A stretch of 64,000 nt of DNA from Vibrio japonicus (GCF_024582835.1 NZ_CP102097.1:1054001-1118000), one strand, 5' to 3'; shown: positions 1 through 8,369, counted from the first letter of the stretch. The notes: generated by a model from the letters alone, not told the origin. A program made the numbers and translations.

Positions 1-1
1 A

Positions 2-838
2 GAGAAAGAACTTAATCTTAACCGTAACCGGTTAAAGACAGAGCAAATGAGACATGAGAAAGAACTCATGATGGAAAGTCGTGAGCGAGAGCAGTTCTAT
101 GAAGAACGTGAGAAAGAGCTCATGTCTAGGCGACAGCAAGTAGAGGCTCAGTTAAACGAGCAAAAAGCCGACCTAAATGCATTCATGGACCAGAAGCAGA
201 GGGAGATTGCAGAAAAAGAAAAGCAGCTAGAAGCTGCTTACGTTGAGTTGGCACAAGAAAGAGAGAGATATACAGAGGAAAGTAGAAGGAAAATTGAAAG
301 TAAATCTCAAGACTATGTGAACACTGCCTTGACAGGACTTGAATCGAAAGAAAATAGCTTTCATTGGCTAGCAAAAATGTGGTCTTGTATTGGAGCTGTA
401 TCTATAGTTCTCGGTGTGTTGTTTATGATTGCATCGACATTTTATGGATCTGATAACTTCCATAATATTCAAGGCTTTAGTTGGACATATTTCCTATATA
501 TTACATTCAGAGGACTTATTGTAGTCGCAATGTTTATTGCATTGGCGCGATATGCTTTTGTTTTTAGCAATTCATACATGCATGAATCATTGAAAAATTC
601 CGAGCGACGACATGCCATTAATTTTGGAAAGTTTTACTTAGAAGCATATGGTGCGAATGCTAGCTGGGATCAGGTAAAGGAAGCCTTCCAACACTGGAAT
701 ATAAGTAGTGATAGTGCATTTACAAAACGAAATACTTCAGATTTTGATCCTAAAGTTATGGAAAATGTAGTGGAACTGAGCAAGGCGTTATCAAAAGATG
801 CTAATAACAATAAAACTGAGTCCGTCAATCAACAATAG
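2..838 (+). CDS. Coiled-coil membrane protein, 5' end outside window
   Basis: Unrecognised integron cassette protein. The frame is open from the left edge of the window, and the heptad-like charged sequence continues through it, so the ATG at 47 is probably internal. From that ATG there are 263 residues: about 95 residues rich in Glu, Lys, Gln and Arg predict a long coiled coil. Two hydrophobic helices follow (about residues 112-130 and 145-168), then a cytoplasmic-looking tail. It ends just before an attC site, so it is the gene of a cassette whose start is not seen. Function unknown. Confidence 0.7.
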   Translation, partial: EKELNLNRNRLKTEQMRHEKELMMESREREQFYEEREKELMSRRQQVEAQLNEQKADLNAFMDQKQREIAEKEKQLEAAYVELAQERERYTEESRRKIESKSQDYVNTALTGLESKENSFHWLAKMWSCIGAVSIVLGVLFMIASTFYGSDNFHNIQGFSWTYFLYITFRGLIVVAMFIALARYAFVFSNSYMHESLKNSERRHAINFGKFYLEAYGANASWDQVKEAFQHWNISSDSAFTKRNTSDFDPKVMENVVELSKALSKDANNNKTESVNQQ

Positions 839-841
839 GCA

Positions 842-963
842 TAACAAACAATTTAAGAGTGATTCAGCACGCTTGGCATTTTTGGTTTGGGTTGAGTTTA
901 GTGATTACGCTGGTTAAATTAAGTGTTGTGGTCGCGTGCTTCACACCTTAATTGGGCGTTAAC
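842..963 (+). repeat. attC site 1
   Basis: Integron recombination site, 122 bp, from TAACAA to GTTAAC. It closes the cassette of the coiled-coil membrane protein. Subtype with GTGATTCAGCACGC. Confidence 0.9.
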
Positions 964-1342
964 TTACTGCATATAAAACAAAGCCTTAAAGTTAGCTTGA
1001 AATCTGGTCTTTAGATTATTCAACATACTTGTTTAAGTCGCTTGTGAACGTCTCAAAAATTGCCAAAGCTATTCTGGGTTCTGGGTTCTGGGTTCTGGGT
1101 TCTGGGTTCTGGGTTCTGGGTTCTGGGTTCTGGGTTTTTAGTTGGCGCTATTGGCAATGGTGAACGGCGAAAATAGCAATTCCAATCCAAGCATCGGTGG
1201 GTGAATTTCCGTGAGACTCTCAGGATGGCATTAATGGTTCAAATTCAAGCCAGTTCAAAGTTCGGCGTGGTTCCAAGGAAAGTTTCACTTTTCAGTTGTA
1301 GAATCACTTAGTAAACAGGCTAAAGTATTGAAAGTAATAAGT
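964..1342 (+). other. ORF-less cassette, family X (copy X1)
   Basis: No convincing reading frame. It shares with the gene-less cassettes at 5480-5910, 8490-8869 and 27558-27944 a tandem 7-bp repeat about 110 bp from its start, and a downstream block around 1183-1216 (CAATTC, then a GTGAATTTCCGTGAG-like stretch). It may encode a small RNA or carry a regulatory site; nothing proves transcription. Confidence 0.7.
1072..1134 (+). repeat. Tandem heptamer repeat (TTCTGGG)9
   Basis: Nine perfect copies of TTCTGGG within ORF-less cassette X1. Related cassettes hold other 7-bp units at the equivalent place, so the unit length is conserved while its sequence is not. Confidence 0.97.
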
Positions 1343-1466
1343 TAACAAGGCGTTCAAGAGGGACAGTCAACGCGTGGCGAATTTGGTTCAAATCTTGGCA
1401 TTTGTGTTTACGGTGGTAAATTGAAGTTTGGTGGTAGCGCGCTGCTGCCCCTTAACGCGGCGTTAT
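1343..1466 (+). repeat. attC site 2
   Basis: 124 bp attC of the common type with GGGACAGTCAACGCGTGGCG. It closes cassette X1. Its far end read as protein gives the artefactual N-terminus ARCCPLTRRY seen in several over-extended frames. Confidence 0.93.
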
Positions 1467-1499
1467 GAGCTTTCAACGATAAAGAGTCTGGAGAGTATT

Positions 1500-1934
1500 T
1501 TGTTTGTAACTCGTCAAGCTGAATTAGATGACTATGAATTCCTATTTGAGCTTAAGAAGGCAGCTGAGTATGAGCCAATTAATGCGGTTTTCGGTTGGGA
1601 CGAATGTGTTCAACGGGATATCCATCGACAAGAGTGGGAAGATGGTAAGCCTAAAATTATTGAAATAAATGGTGAATCTATCGGTAGTTACTTGGTTCAA
1701 GAACATTCCGATTACTTATATTTTGGACGCTTTTTCTTACTGCCGCAGTTTCAAGGGAAAGGCTTAGGCAGCAAAATTTTAAAAGGTGTTGTTGAACTAG
1801 CGCATGAAAAGTCCTTGCCTATCAAGCTTTGTTATTTACAAGGCAATCGGGTAGGTCAGTTGTATTCAAGGTTTGGTTTTCAAGTAGTATGTCAAGACAA
1901 GCAGTTCGTGCATATGATTAAACCACGCTCATAA
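1500..1934 (+). CDS. GNAT family N-acetyltransferase
   Basis: Predicted acetyl-CoA-dependent acetyltransferase of 144 residues; substrate unknown. The acetyl-CoA loop is visible as QGKGLGSKIL, and the C-terminal NRVGQLYSRFGF helix-strand is typical of the fold. The frame is open back into the attC, but a TTG at 1500 preceded by GGAG at 1490 gives the same length as a close paralogue at 15249-15683, so I use it. The TAA stop is the first codon of the following attC. One of about seven GNAT genes in this array. Confidence 0.82.
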   Translation: MFVTRQAELDDYEFLFELKKAAEYEPINAVFGWDECVQRDIHRQEWEDGKPKIIEINGESIGSYLVQEHSDYLYFGRFFLLPQFQGKGLGSKILKGVVELAHEKSLPIKLCYLQGNRVGQLYSRFGFQVVCQDKQFVHMIKPRS

Positions 1935-2056
1935 CAAAGCGTTCAAGAGGGACAGTCAACGCGTGGCGAGTTTGGCTCAAGTCTTGGTATTTGGGTTTAC
2001 GGTGGTAAATTGAAGTTTGGTGGTAGTGCGTTGCTGCCCCTTAACGCGGCGTTATA
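1932..2056 (+). repeat. attC site 3
   Basis: 125 bp attC; its first three bases (TAA) are the stop codon of the upstream GNAT gene. Confidence 0.93.
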
Positions 2057-2073
2057 ACGCTTAAGGAGAAACA

Positions 2074-2835
2074 GTGGAAATTGTTAAGGCATATAAGGAG
2101 AAAGTTTCTTCTCTTACCAACGAAGAAGCTGCTTATCTAATTGGTTTCATTTCATTTTTAGCTATGCCATTGATTAACTATTTTGCTCCATTTCCAAGCT
2201 ATTGGGTCTTCCTTGGTTTTGTTTTGTCGGGAGCAATAATATGGCTCAATGGGATAGCTAAGCAGGCTAGTTCATTGCTTTTTGTAAAAGCCTTTTGGGG
2301 TGTAGTCATTATTGCAGGCACTGCACTCAATTTAGGGCTAGCATCGACAAATGTAAATTCAATCCTCGAAGTTCCTAGCAGTCCTTTTGCTTATACTATT
2401 ACCGTTGCGTCCGTACTGCTTATCCCAATCACACTCTCAATTATCGGGTTATTTTTGGCATTACCACTAGTGCCAATAGCAATGTTTAGTTCAGTATCAC
2501 AATTAGATGACTTTGCTCCTAAAAAACTTTTAACTCTGAGCTTTCTTAAAAATTTTGGGCGGAAGTCTCCAGTTTTGCTCTTTGGACGTATAGTTGCTTG
2601 TATATGCTTATTGTCAACTTGCATTGCGTTCAACAAAGACACTTCATGGTACTTGGATGTTGTTGATGAAAAGATTAAATGGTTTGCATATCACCTCGAA
2701 ACAGAGGAGTTTAGTTACTGTAAGCTTGGTGAAAATGAAAGAGTTGCTTATTTACCGAATGGAAAAGTAGTTATCGCAAGTAAGTCATTAGATTCATACA
2801 ATTTTCGTGTTAGTTTGTGCGAATCAGCGTTATAA
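2074..2835 (+). CDS. Hypothetical multi-pass membrane protein
   Basis: Unrecognised inner-membrane protein of 253 residues. GTG start at 2074 with an AAGGAG motif eight bases upstream, just after the attC. About five or six hydrophobic segments lie between residues 20 and 195, followed by a soluble C-terminal domain of about 55 residues containing two Cys. The stop is the TAA of the next attC. No family resemblance recognised. Confidence 0.72.
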   Translation: MEIVKAYKEKVSSLTNEEAAYLIGFISFLAMPLINYFAPFPSYWVFLGFVLSGAIIWLNGIAKQASSLLFVKAFWGVVIIAGTALNLGLASTNVNSILEVPSSPFAYTITVASVLLIPITLSIIGLFLALPLVPIAMFSSVSQLDDFAPKKLLTLSFLKNFGRKSPVLLFGRIVACICLLSTCIAFNKDTSWYLDVVDEKIKWFAYHLETEEFSYCKLGENERVAYLPNGKVVIASKSLDSYNFRVSLCESAL

Positions 2836-2956
2836 CAAAGCATTTAAGAGTGATTCCCAACGCATGGCATTTTTCATTCCATCGTTGAGTTCAGTGTTTA
2901 CGGTGGTATGGTCGGGTTTCGTGGTAGCGTTGCTCACACCTTAATGCGGCGTTAGG
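2833..2956 (+). repeat. attC site 4
   Basis: 124 bp attC of the GTGATTCCCAACGCATGGCATTTTT subtype; supplies the stop codon of the membrane protein gene. Confidence 0.92.
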
Positions 2957-3018
2957 TACAATGCGAAAAGTTTGAAATCGAGCCAGCAATATCTAAGGCT
3001 TACTGGCTCTTATTGTTA

Positions 3019-3258
3019 TTAGTTTTGAGCTAATTTAACTCTGATTTTGCTCTTAGCTACCGTTGAAAGGTGTAATTTTTCAATGGCTGTTTTTGCTTCG
3101 TTTTCGTCAGGCATTTCAACAAACGCGAAGCCTTTTGATTGACCAGTTTCTTGGTCTAAAACGAGATTGCACTCAGTTACGGTGCCGAAAGTGGAAAATA
3201 GAACACGAATTTCATGTTCCGATGTTGTACGCTCTAAATTGCGAACTAAAAGTTTCAT
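3019..3258 (-). CDS. Small RNA-binding protein with single RRM
   Basis: Single RNA recognition motif protein of 79 residues. RNP2 is LLVRNL (residues 3-8) and RNP1 is KGFAFVEM (42-49), in the usual beta-alpha-beta order, so single-stranded RNA binding is well supported; the target is unknown. It reads against the cassette direction, so it must use its own promoter rather than integron read-through. Similar short RRM proteins are widespread in gamma-proteobacteria. The Shine-Dalgarno sequence is weak (AGG about 11 bases upstream). Confidence 0.88.
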   Translation of the reverse strand: MKLLVRNLERTTSEHEIRVLFSTFGTVTECNLVLDQETGQSKGFAFVEMPDENEAKTAIEKLHLSTVAKSKIRVKLAQN

Positions 3259-3348
3259 AGTGGTTGCCTAATATAAAATGCGAGCTAAGTGTGGCAGGTA
3301 ACGGTAAACAAACCAAGTTATTGATCACTTACCTTGAAAAATTGTACC

Positions 3349-3471
3349 TAACAAAGCGTTTAAGGCAGATTCGCAACGCGCGGCATTTTTGGTTTTAATC
3401 AGCTCAAGTGTTTATAGCACAATAGGTTAGGTTCAGTGGTAGCGTTGCTCACTACTTAACGCGGCGTTATA
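3349..3471 (+). repeat. attC site 5
   Basis: 123 bp attC, subtype with TTAAGGCAGATTCGCAACGC; closes the RRM cassette. Confidence 0.92.
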
Positions 3472-3504
3472 TGTACCTCAGGGAATTTGATACCGAGTAG
3501 AAAT

Positions 3505-3789
3505 ATGGAAAAATCAATTACTTTAAATCTTACTTTCGAATTAATCCATCAGAATGCCGAGAGAATAATGGAAATTTATTCTGGATTGGATGGATGGTTA
3601 TCGGATTCCCAATATCCTGCCTGGTATGGGCAATACGGAGACGAGAACTATATTGTTGTTTCTAGTGAGCCTAGTGGTCTTGTTGTAACTGGCAATGTTG
3701 GCAATCAACTTTGGTTAGGCTGGGTTACCGTTTTATGTTCTAAATTGACTTTGGCTGTAGGTCAGCCAATCCATGATGCAGAGATGTAA
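3505..3789 (+). CDS. Hypothetical cytoplasmic protein (94 aa)
   Basis: Unrecognised protein rich in aromatic residues (DGWLSD, PAWYGQYGD, NQLWLGW). An upstream TTG at 3487 would add six residues, but the ATG at 3505 is the more likely start. There is no signal peptide or clear membrane segment. An identical copy lies reversed at 27115-27399 with the same neighbouring cassette, so this cassette pair was duplicated. Confidence 0.65.
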   Translation: MEKSITLNLTFELIHQNAERIMEIYSGLDGWLSDSQYPAWYGQYGDENYIVVSSEPSGLVVTGNVGNQLWLGWVTVLCSKLTLAVGQPIHDAEM

Positions 3790-3797
3790 AGTACATA

Positions 3798-3922
3798 TAA
3801 CAAAGCATTCAAGAGGGACAGTCAACGCGTGGCGAGTTTGGTCTAAATCTTGGTATTTGTGTTTACGGTGGTAAATTTAAGTTTGGTGGCGGCGCGTTGC
3901 TGCCCCTTAATGCGGCGTTATG
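3798..3922 (+). repeat. attC site 6
   Basis: 125 bp attC between the two cassettes that recur inverted near 27 kb; its inverted twin is at 26981-27106. Confidence 0.93.
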
Positions 3923-3931
3923 TCGCTTCCA

Positions 3932-4324
3932 TTACTTATAGTTTTCAGGTAATAGAGCGTGACCATCTTTTTCAGCTAGATAGACGAGTGCATCAATCAC
4001 TCGGACTGGCGTTAAAAGGTTCTCTTCATTACAGCTATCTAATTCAAATGAAAGGTAAATACGGTCGAATTTAACTTTAAGAAATAAGTTGCCCTGAGGA
4101 GCTCTGTCTTGGGTTAAAGCGAAGACGCCGACCCCGATAAAGTGAGAACTGTTCAGGTTGTTAGTAGCGTAGATATCGCACTTTAACTTGTGGGCAAGCG
4201 TTAAAAAATCGAGAAGTAGGTTAACTTGCTCGTCTGAAACGTTATCTAGTGCTTTTATATGCGGTTCTTTACAGAAACGTTCTAAATAGCTAATCATTTC
4301 GTCGATATCGTTGTTAAATAGCAT
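3932..4324 (-). CDS. Hypothetical protein, reversed in its cassette
   Basis: Unrecognised soluble protein of 130 residues starting MLFNNDIDEM. The frame extends 22 codons further into the attC, but that part is encoded by the recombination site, so the ATG at 4324 is preferred. It faces against the array and has a plausible own promoter whose -35 falls in the attC (4354-4381). An identical copy is at 26580-26972 and a close variant at 7920-8312, so this is a successful cassette family here. Confidence 0.7.
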   Translation of the reverse strand: MLFNNDIDEMISYLERFCKEPHIKALDNVSDEQVNLLLDFLTLAHKLKCDIYATNNLNSSHFIGVGVFALTQDRAPQGNLFLKVKFDRIYLSFELDSCNEENLLTPVRVIDALVYLAEKDGHALLPENYK

Positions 4325-4353
4325 CGTTGGTCGCTCGTGTTGTAAGGCCGGCG

Positions 4354-4381
4354 ATTGTACTTTAGAACAGCAACATAACAA
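4354..4381 (-). promoter_or_regulatory. Candidate promoter using attC end as -35
   Basis: On the minus strand TTGTTA (4381-4376, the complement of the attC start) is followed after 16 bp by TACAAT (4359-4354), about 30 bp before the ATG at 4324. The hexamers match consensus at 4 of 6 and 5 of 6. Inferred from sequence only. Confidence 0.45.
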
Positions 4382-4500
4382 AGCGTTCAAGAGGGACAGT
4401 CAACGCGTGGCGAGTTTGGCTCAAGTTTTGGCATCGGTGTTTACGGTGGTAAATTGAAGTTTGGTGGTAGCGCGTTGCTGCCCCTTAACGCGGCGTTATA
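4376..4500 (+). repeat. attC site 7
   Basis: 125 bp attC; same body as the inverted attC at 26403-26528. Confidence 0.93.
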
Positions 4501-4514
4501 ACGCAGGAAGAATT

Positions 4515-5381
4515 ATGAAATATCCAGCATTTGAAGAACTTAACTACGAGACAGCAAACGAGTTATGGGACGCTTTGAGCCCAACTAAGTCTTTCTTCAA
4601 AGAACCTTATAATATTATATATCGTGGTCAAGCTGATTCAGCTTGGAGCTTAATTCCATCGCTGTTAAGAAACAAAGAGTCGAACCCGCTTTTGGAGTTT
4701 ATGGGGCAGCCAAGAAAAGCAGACGAGCTTGTGTTCACAGAGGTTCGTTTACTCGAAGAGTTTGCAAGCTACTGTGATAATGTTGGTATTCGTATCCCAA
4801 ATGACTCTATGAAGTTCCGTAAAGAGACATTGAGCTCTCAAGTTCAGGATAAATACTACATTAGACCTGAGTTATGGCCGAATCCAGAGCTCATTGAATT
4901 AATGGCTCTCGCGCAGCACCATGGTGTTCCAACAAGGTTACTGGATTGGACTAAACAGCCATATGTGGCTGCATATTTTGCGGTTTCTAGCGCTATGGCT
5001 AATTATAAAAACTGGAAGTCCAATACTAAGCTTGCAATATGGGTATTTAACACTGAGTTAGTTAACTTATACAAGAACGTAAATATTGTTCAGGTGCCAG
5101 GTAGTACTTCTCATCATGTGTCAGCTCAATCCGGCTTATTTACTGTCCACCCTCATTCCGGTTATCGAAACGAAGAATTTGAAATTACGGGTCTCGAATA
5201 TGAATTTTCAACATTACCGAATTCACCGCTATTAAAGCTAACACTTTCCGTTGATGAGGCACTGAACTTGTACCGCCTATGCTTAAAAGCTGGTATTAAT
5301 GGTGCTACGATTTACCCTAGTGCAGATGGGGCAGGAAAAGCAGTGCAAGACTCAATAAACTCATGGGCAATTGGTGGGTAG
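4515..5381 (+). CDS. FRG domain-containing protein
   Basis: Protein of 288 residues with an FRG domain. An (Y)RG motif sits near residue 37 (IIYRGQADSAWSL), and the signature AQHHGVPTRLLDWT lies around residues 130-145, followed by a PYVAAYFA helix. FRG proteins occur in many phage-defence and mobile loci, but their biochemical activity is poorly defined, so a defensive role is inference. ATG at 4515 has AGGAAG upstream; the longer frame begins inside the attC and is rejected. Confidence 0.85.
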   Translation: MKYPAFEELNYETANELWDALSPTKSFFKEPYNIIYRGQADSAWSLIPSLLRNKESNPLLEFMGQPRKADELVFTEVRLLEEFASYCDNVGIRIPNDSMKFRKETLSSQVQDKYYIRPELWPNPELIELMALAQHHGVPTRLLDWTKQPYVAAYFAVSSAMANYKNWKSNTKLAIWVFNTELVNLYKNVNIVQVPGSTSHHVSAQSGLFTVHPHSGYRNEEFEITGLEYEFSTLPNSPLLKLTLSVDEALNLYRLCLKAGINGATIYPSADGAGKAVQDSINSWAIGG

Positions 5382-5386
5382 CGTTA

Positions 5387-5479
5387 TAACAAAGCATTTA
5401 AGAGTGATTCGCAACGCTTGGCAGTTTCGCTTCGCTCAAGTATAGCCAAGCGTCGCTCACACCTTAATGCGGCGTTAGC
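5387..5479 (+). repeat. attC site 8 (short, 93 bp)
   Basis: The shortest complete attC in the window. Outer arms are normal (TAACAAAGCATTTAAGAG; CTCACACCTTAATGCGGCGTT) but the central part is reduced to a short hairpin. Confidence 0.88.
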
Positions 5480-5910
5480 TTACAACTGTAAAATTAGGGT
5501 CTTATAGCTAGTGTGAGGCTGGGAACATCATCGAAAGTTAGTGCTTTGACTACACATTCTCTTGTTCTAGATATATCAATGAACAAGCTTTTCTTGGCTC
5601 TTGGCTCTTGGCTCTTGGCTCTTGGCTCTTGGCTCTTGGCTTCTAGTGTCTAAGCTTAAAAAGTTGGTGCTTCATTTCAATCACGCCTTGGTTAGAGCCA
5701 TGTGCAAGGTTTTGTACGTGAAAACAGCAATTCAAATGTCAGCTTTTGTGTGTGAAGTTCCGTGAGTCTCCACGCTCGTCGGCTTTGGCTTAGTTCAAGC
5801 TAATTCAAAGTTCAAACCTGCAAATTCGGCTCAGTTGTATGTCTCAAGTTCATACTTCGTGGCGTAGTAGGATCAGTTTTTTGGTATACAATGGCTTGCA
5901 TGAATTAAGC
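5480..5910 (+). other. ORF-less cassette, family X (copy X2)
   Basis: No credible gene. The 3' half (about 5730-5905) closely resembles X3 at 8490-8869, including the GTGTGTGAAGTTCCGTGAG stretch. It carries its own 7-bp repeat array. Its first bases (GTTAGCTTA) are complementary to its last (TAAGCTAAC), as expected for a complete cassette. Confidence 0.72.
5593..5641 (+). repeat. Tandem heptamer repeat (CTTGGCT)7
   Basis: Seven perfect copies of CTTGGCT, 113 bp from the cassette start, matching the position of the TTCTGGG array in X1 and the TATCGGT array in X3. Confidence 0.97.
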
Positions 5911-6035
5911 TAACAAGGCGTTCAAGAGGGACAGTCAACGCGTGGCGAGTTTGGCGTAAGTCTTAGTATTTGTGTTTACGGTGGTAAATTGAAGTTTGGC
6001 GGTAGCGCGTTGCTGCCCCTTAACGCGGCGTTAGC
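5911..6035 (+). repeat. attC site 9
   Basis: 125 bp attC of the GGGACAGTCAACGCGTGGCG type, closing cassette X2. Confidence 0.93.
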
Positions 6036-6056
6036 TGAAAACGAGGATAGAGCATT

Positions 6057-6368
6057 ATGATTTGCGTGAAATGTAATGCACACATCAAGGAAGGTAGGTT
6101 TCTAAAGCATTTTAATATCAAATGCTTAAACTGCGGTGCGAGTTATATACACACAAGAACGTTATTGAACAAGAAGTCGGTTATTATCTGGTACTTGGCA
6201 ATTTTTTTATCTAGTATTTCATACCCCTTTGCAAGGGTGTTTCTGGTCGAGCTTTTTCCGTCAGTTTTTGAAATTGTGCTATCAATGATCTATTTTGGGG
6301 TGATTCTAATACCTTTAGATCGTTTTAGGCCAAAGTACAAAATTGATTATGTTCTGGTTGAAAACTAA
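6057..6368 (+). CDS. Zinc-ribbon membrane protein (103 aa)
   Basis: Small protein with an N-terminal four-Cys zinc ribbon (CVKC near residue 3 and CLNC near residue 23). Two hydrophobic helices follow (about residues 42-60 and 66-87), then a basic tail. It is probably membrane-anchored with the metal site in the cytoplasm; function unknown. ATG at 6057 has GAGG 12-14 bases upstream. A 100-bp untranslated stretch separates the stop from the attC. Confidence 0.7.
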   Translation: MICVKCNAHIKEGRFLKHFNIKCLNCGASYIHTRTLLNKKSVIIWYLAIFLSSISYPFARVFLVELFPSVFEIVLSMIYFGVILIPLDRFRPKYKIDYVLVEN

Positions 6369-6470
6369 TAGGCAGAACTTGTGAAGTATGCTTTGGGGTG
6401 CAGCTTTATGGAACAATCCATTGCAGTTAGTGGCTAAAAGCTGCGTAACTTTGCCATGGCACAATTCAGC

Positions 6471-6593
6471 TAACAAAGCATTTAAGAGGGATTCACAACG
6501 CTTGGCGGTTTTGGTTTGAGTTGGCTTTAGTGTTTACGGCACAATGTTTTAGTTTAGGTGGTGGCGTTGTTCACCCTTTAACGCGGCGTTAGC
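6471..6593 (+). repeat. attC site 10
   Basis: 123 bp attC, subtype GAGGGATTCACAACGCTTGGCGG, closing the zinc-ribbon cassette. Confidence 0.92.
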
Positions 6594-6676
6594 CCTAAAG
6601 CGTCAAATCTAACCTTGAATATCTAGTGATATGTCCTCATATTCATACAAACAATCATGAATGAAAGGAATCAGAA

Positions 6677-7162
6677 ATGTACGAGCTAGGACAAGTATTG
6701 AAAATCCAATATACAGGTTTTAAACATTACGGAATTTATGTTGGCAACAATACTGTTATCCATAATTCCAAAAAATATCTTCGCGTCGAAGAGATAGACT
6801 TGCACGCTTTTGCTGATAACAGAACCATACAGAAAAGCTCAATTAAGGCAGAAAACCCAGCTTTAGCGGTGCAAACAGCACGAAAATACTTAGGTATTCC
6901 TTACAGCCTGTTTTCTGAAAATTGTGAGCATTTTGTTCGAACTGCATGTGGTCTAGTAAAAGAGAGTACGCAAGTTCAGAAATACTTAATTTCTGCTATT
7001 GGCGTAGGTGCGTTGCTCACGTCTGATAATACTGTGATAAAAGCAGCTGGAGGTGCAGCTGCGTTAGCCTCTATGCTCACCCCGACAGAGCAAAGCCCGG
7101 TCAAAAATGTGGCTGTAGCTGCTTGTTTAGCTGCTGGTATTGCGTTCTTGGCGTCAAAATAG
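6677..7162 (+). CDS. LRAT-domain (NlpC/P60-like) protein
   Basis: Protein of 161 residues with an LRAT/HRASLS-type papain-like fold. It shows His17 in KHYGIYVG, His29 in TVIHNS and the family's NCEHF motif with Cys83, the expected nucleophile. Relatives are lipid acyltransferases, phospholipases or hydrolases. The C-terminal 60 residues are rich in Ala, Gly and Val and predict two membrane helices, so it may act at a membrane. Start ATG at 6677 with AAGGAA upstream. Substrate unknown. Confidence 0.82.
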   Translation: MYELGQVLKIQYTGFKHYGIYVGNNTVIHNSKKYLRVEEIDLHAFADNRTIQKSSIKAENPALAVQTARKYLGIPYSLFSENCEHFVRTACGLVKESTQVQKYLISAIGVGALLTSDNTVIKAAGGAAALASMLTPTEQSPVKNVAVAACLAAGIAFLASK

Positions 7163-7165
7163 GGC

Positions 7166-7289
7166 TAACAAAGCATTTAAGAGTGATTCCCAACGCTTGG
7201 CATTTTTCATTCCATCGTTGGGTTTTGTGTTTACGGTGGTATGGTTAAGTTACGTGATAGCGTTGCTCACACCTTAATGCGGCGTTAGT
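7166..7289 (+). repeat. attC site 11
   Basis: 124 bp attC with GTGATTCCCAACGCTTGGCATTTTT; closes the LRAT cassette. Confidence 0.92.
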
Positions 7290-7788
7290 CGCCAGAAAAA
7301 GCTAGCAGTCAAAATCACGTTTCTAAGCTTAAAATTTGGCTGATGATCGTTTGATACGCAGGTGCGTCGGCGATGTTCAAAACTCAGTTTCAACTGTTTC
7401 AAGTCCAAAGTTTTGTCACTATCCTAGCGGTTGTTTTGTTCTTTGGTGCTGACAGAGCAGGGCAATAGATAGTTTGTTTTTGGCTGCAACTCTGCTCGGT
7501 GAACTTGCTGGCTCAAAAGCAGATCTACTCGCTGAAAAGACGTTTTCTCTGGTGTTGTAAGTTCCACGTGGTTTCAGTGACTTTGTTGAAAGTCCGCACT
7601 GCCAGATTAGTTCTTCCAAAAGCGCTTTTGGGTGTTGTCAGTCCGTTTTCTACGGCGTTGGTTGTTCCAAGTGGTTGCATTGAGTAGCCGCGGTGAAACT
7701 ACGCCTGACTTAAGTGCATCAAAGCACATAAAGTTAGTTGTTCGTAAAGTTTAGTTCGGCTTAAAATTGTCGCTCAGTGCCTCGCGAC
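7290..7788 (+). other. ORF-less cassette, family Y2 (copy a)
   Basis: About 500 bp with only fragmentary frames. It is nearly the same as the cassette at 23205-23704. Both share with family Y1 a block around 7637-7680 (GTCCGTTTTCTACGGCGTTG, then GTTCCAAGTGGTT). The start TTAGTCGC is complementary to the end GCGACTAA. No gene seen; it may specify RNA. Confidence 0.68.
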
Positions 7789-7910
7789 TAACAAACTGTT
7801 TAAGAGTGATTCGCAACGCGTGGCATTTTTACTATGCGTTGGTTTTAGTGTTTAAGGTGGTATGCGGCGGCTTCGGTATTGCGTTGCTCACACCTTAACA
7901 GGGCGTTATG
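7789..7910 (+). repeat. attC site 12
   Basis: 122 bp attC with ACAAACTGTT and GCGGCGGCTTCGGTATT; near-twin of attC 36. Confidence 0.91.
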
Positions 7911-7919
7911 TTGCTTCCA

Positions 7920-8312
7920 CTACTTATAGTTTTCAGGCAATAGAGTGTGGCCATCTTTTTCAGCGAGATAGACGAGTGCATCAATCACTCGGACGGGCGT
8001 TAAAAGGTTCTCTTCATTGCAGCTATCTAATTCAAATGAAAGGTAAATACGGTCGAATTCAACTTTAAGAAATAAGTTGCCCTGGGGAGCTCTGTCTTGG
8101 GTTAAAGCGAAGACACCAACCCCGACAAAGTGAGAACTGTTCAGGTTGCTAGTAGCGTAGATATCACACTTTAATTTGTGGGCGAGCGTTAAAAAATCGA
8201 GAAGTAAGTTAATTTGCTCGTCTGAAACGTTATCTAGTGCTTTTATATGCGGTTCTTTACAGAAACGTTCTAAATAGCTAATCATTTCGTCGATATCGTT
8301 GTTAAATAGCAT
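7920..8312 (-). CDS. Hypothetical protein, variant of the 3932-4324 cassette
   Basis: Protein of 130 residues differing from the copies at 3932-4324 and 26580-26972 by only a few substitutions (for example I for V in DEQINLL, and VGVGVF). Function unknown. It is reversed in its cassette, with the same candidate promoter formed with the attC (8342-8369). The pattern of mostly silent or conservative changes suggests the protein is under selection. Confidence 0.7.
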   Translation of the reverse strand: MLFNNDIDEMISYLERFCKEPHIKALDNVSDEQINLLLDFLTLAHKLKCDIYATSNLNSSHFVGVGVFALTQDRAPQGNLFLKVEFDRIYLSFELDSCNEENLLTPVRVIDALVYLAEKDGHTLLPENYK

Positions 8313-8341
8313 CGTTGGTCGCTCATGTTGTAAGGCCGGCG

Positions 8342-8369
8342 ATTGTACTTTAGAACAGCAACATAACAA
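8342..8369 (-). promoter_or_regulatory. Candidate promoter using attC end as -35
   Basis: Minus strand TTGTTA (8369-8364), 16 bp spacer, TACAAT (8347-8342), as in the 4354-4381 copy. Confidence 0.42.

Noticed and set aside
3850..4074. Frame opposite the 3932-4324 gene (also at 7862 and 26830)
   Set aside because: It is largely made of attC sequence and the shadow of the real gene.
7419..7687. Short reading frames in the gene-less cassettes, also near 18.4, 22.9, 23.4, 27.7 and 29.0 kb
   Set aside because: They lack ribosome binding sites, lie on both strands and are not kept between family copies, which differ by frame-breaking changes.
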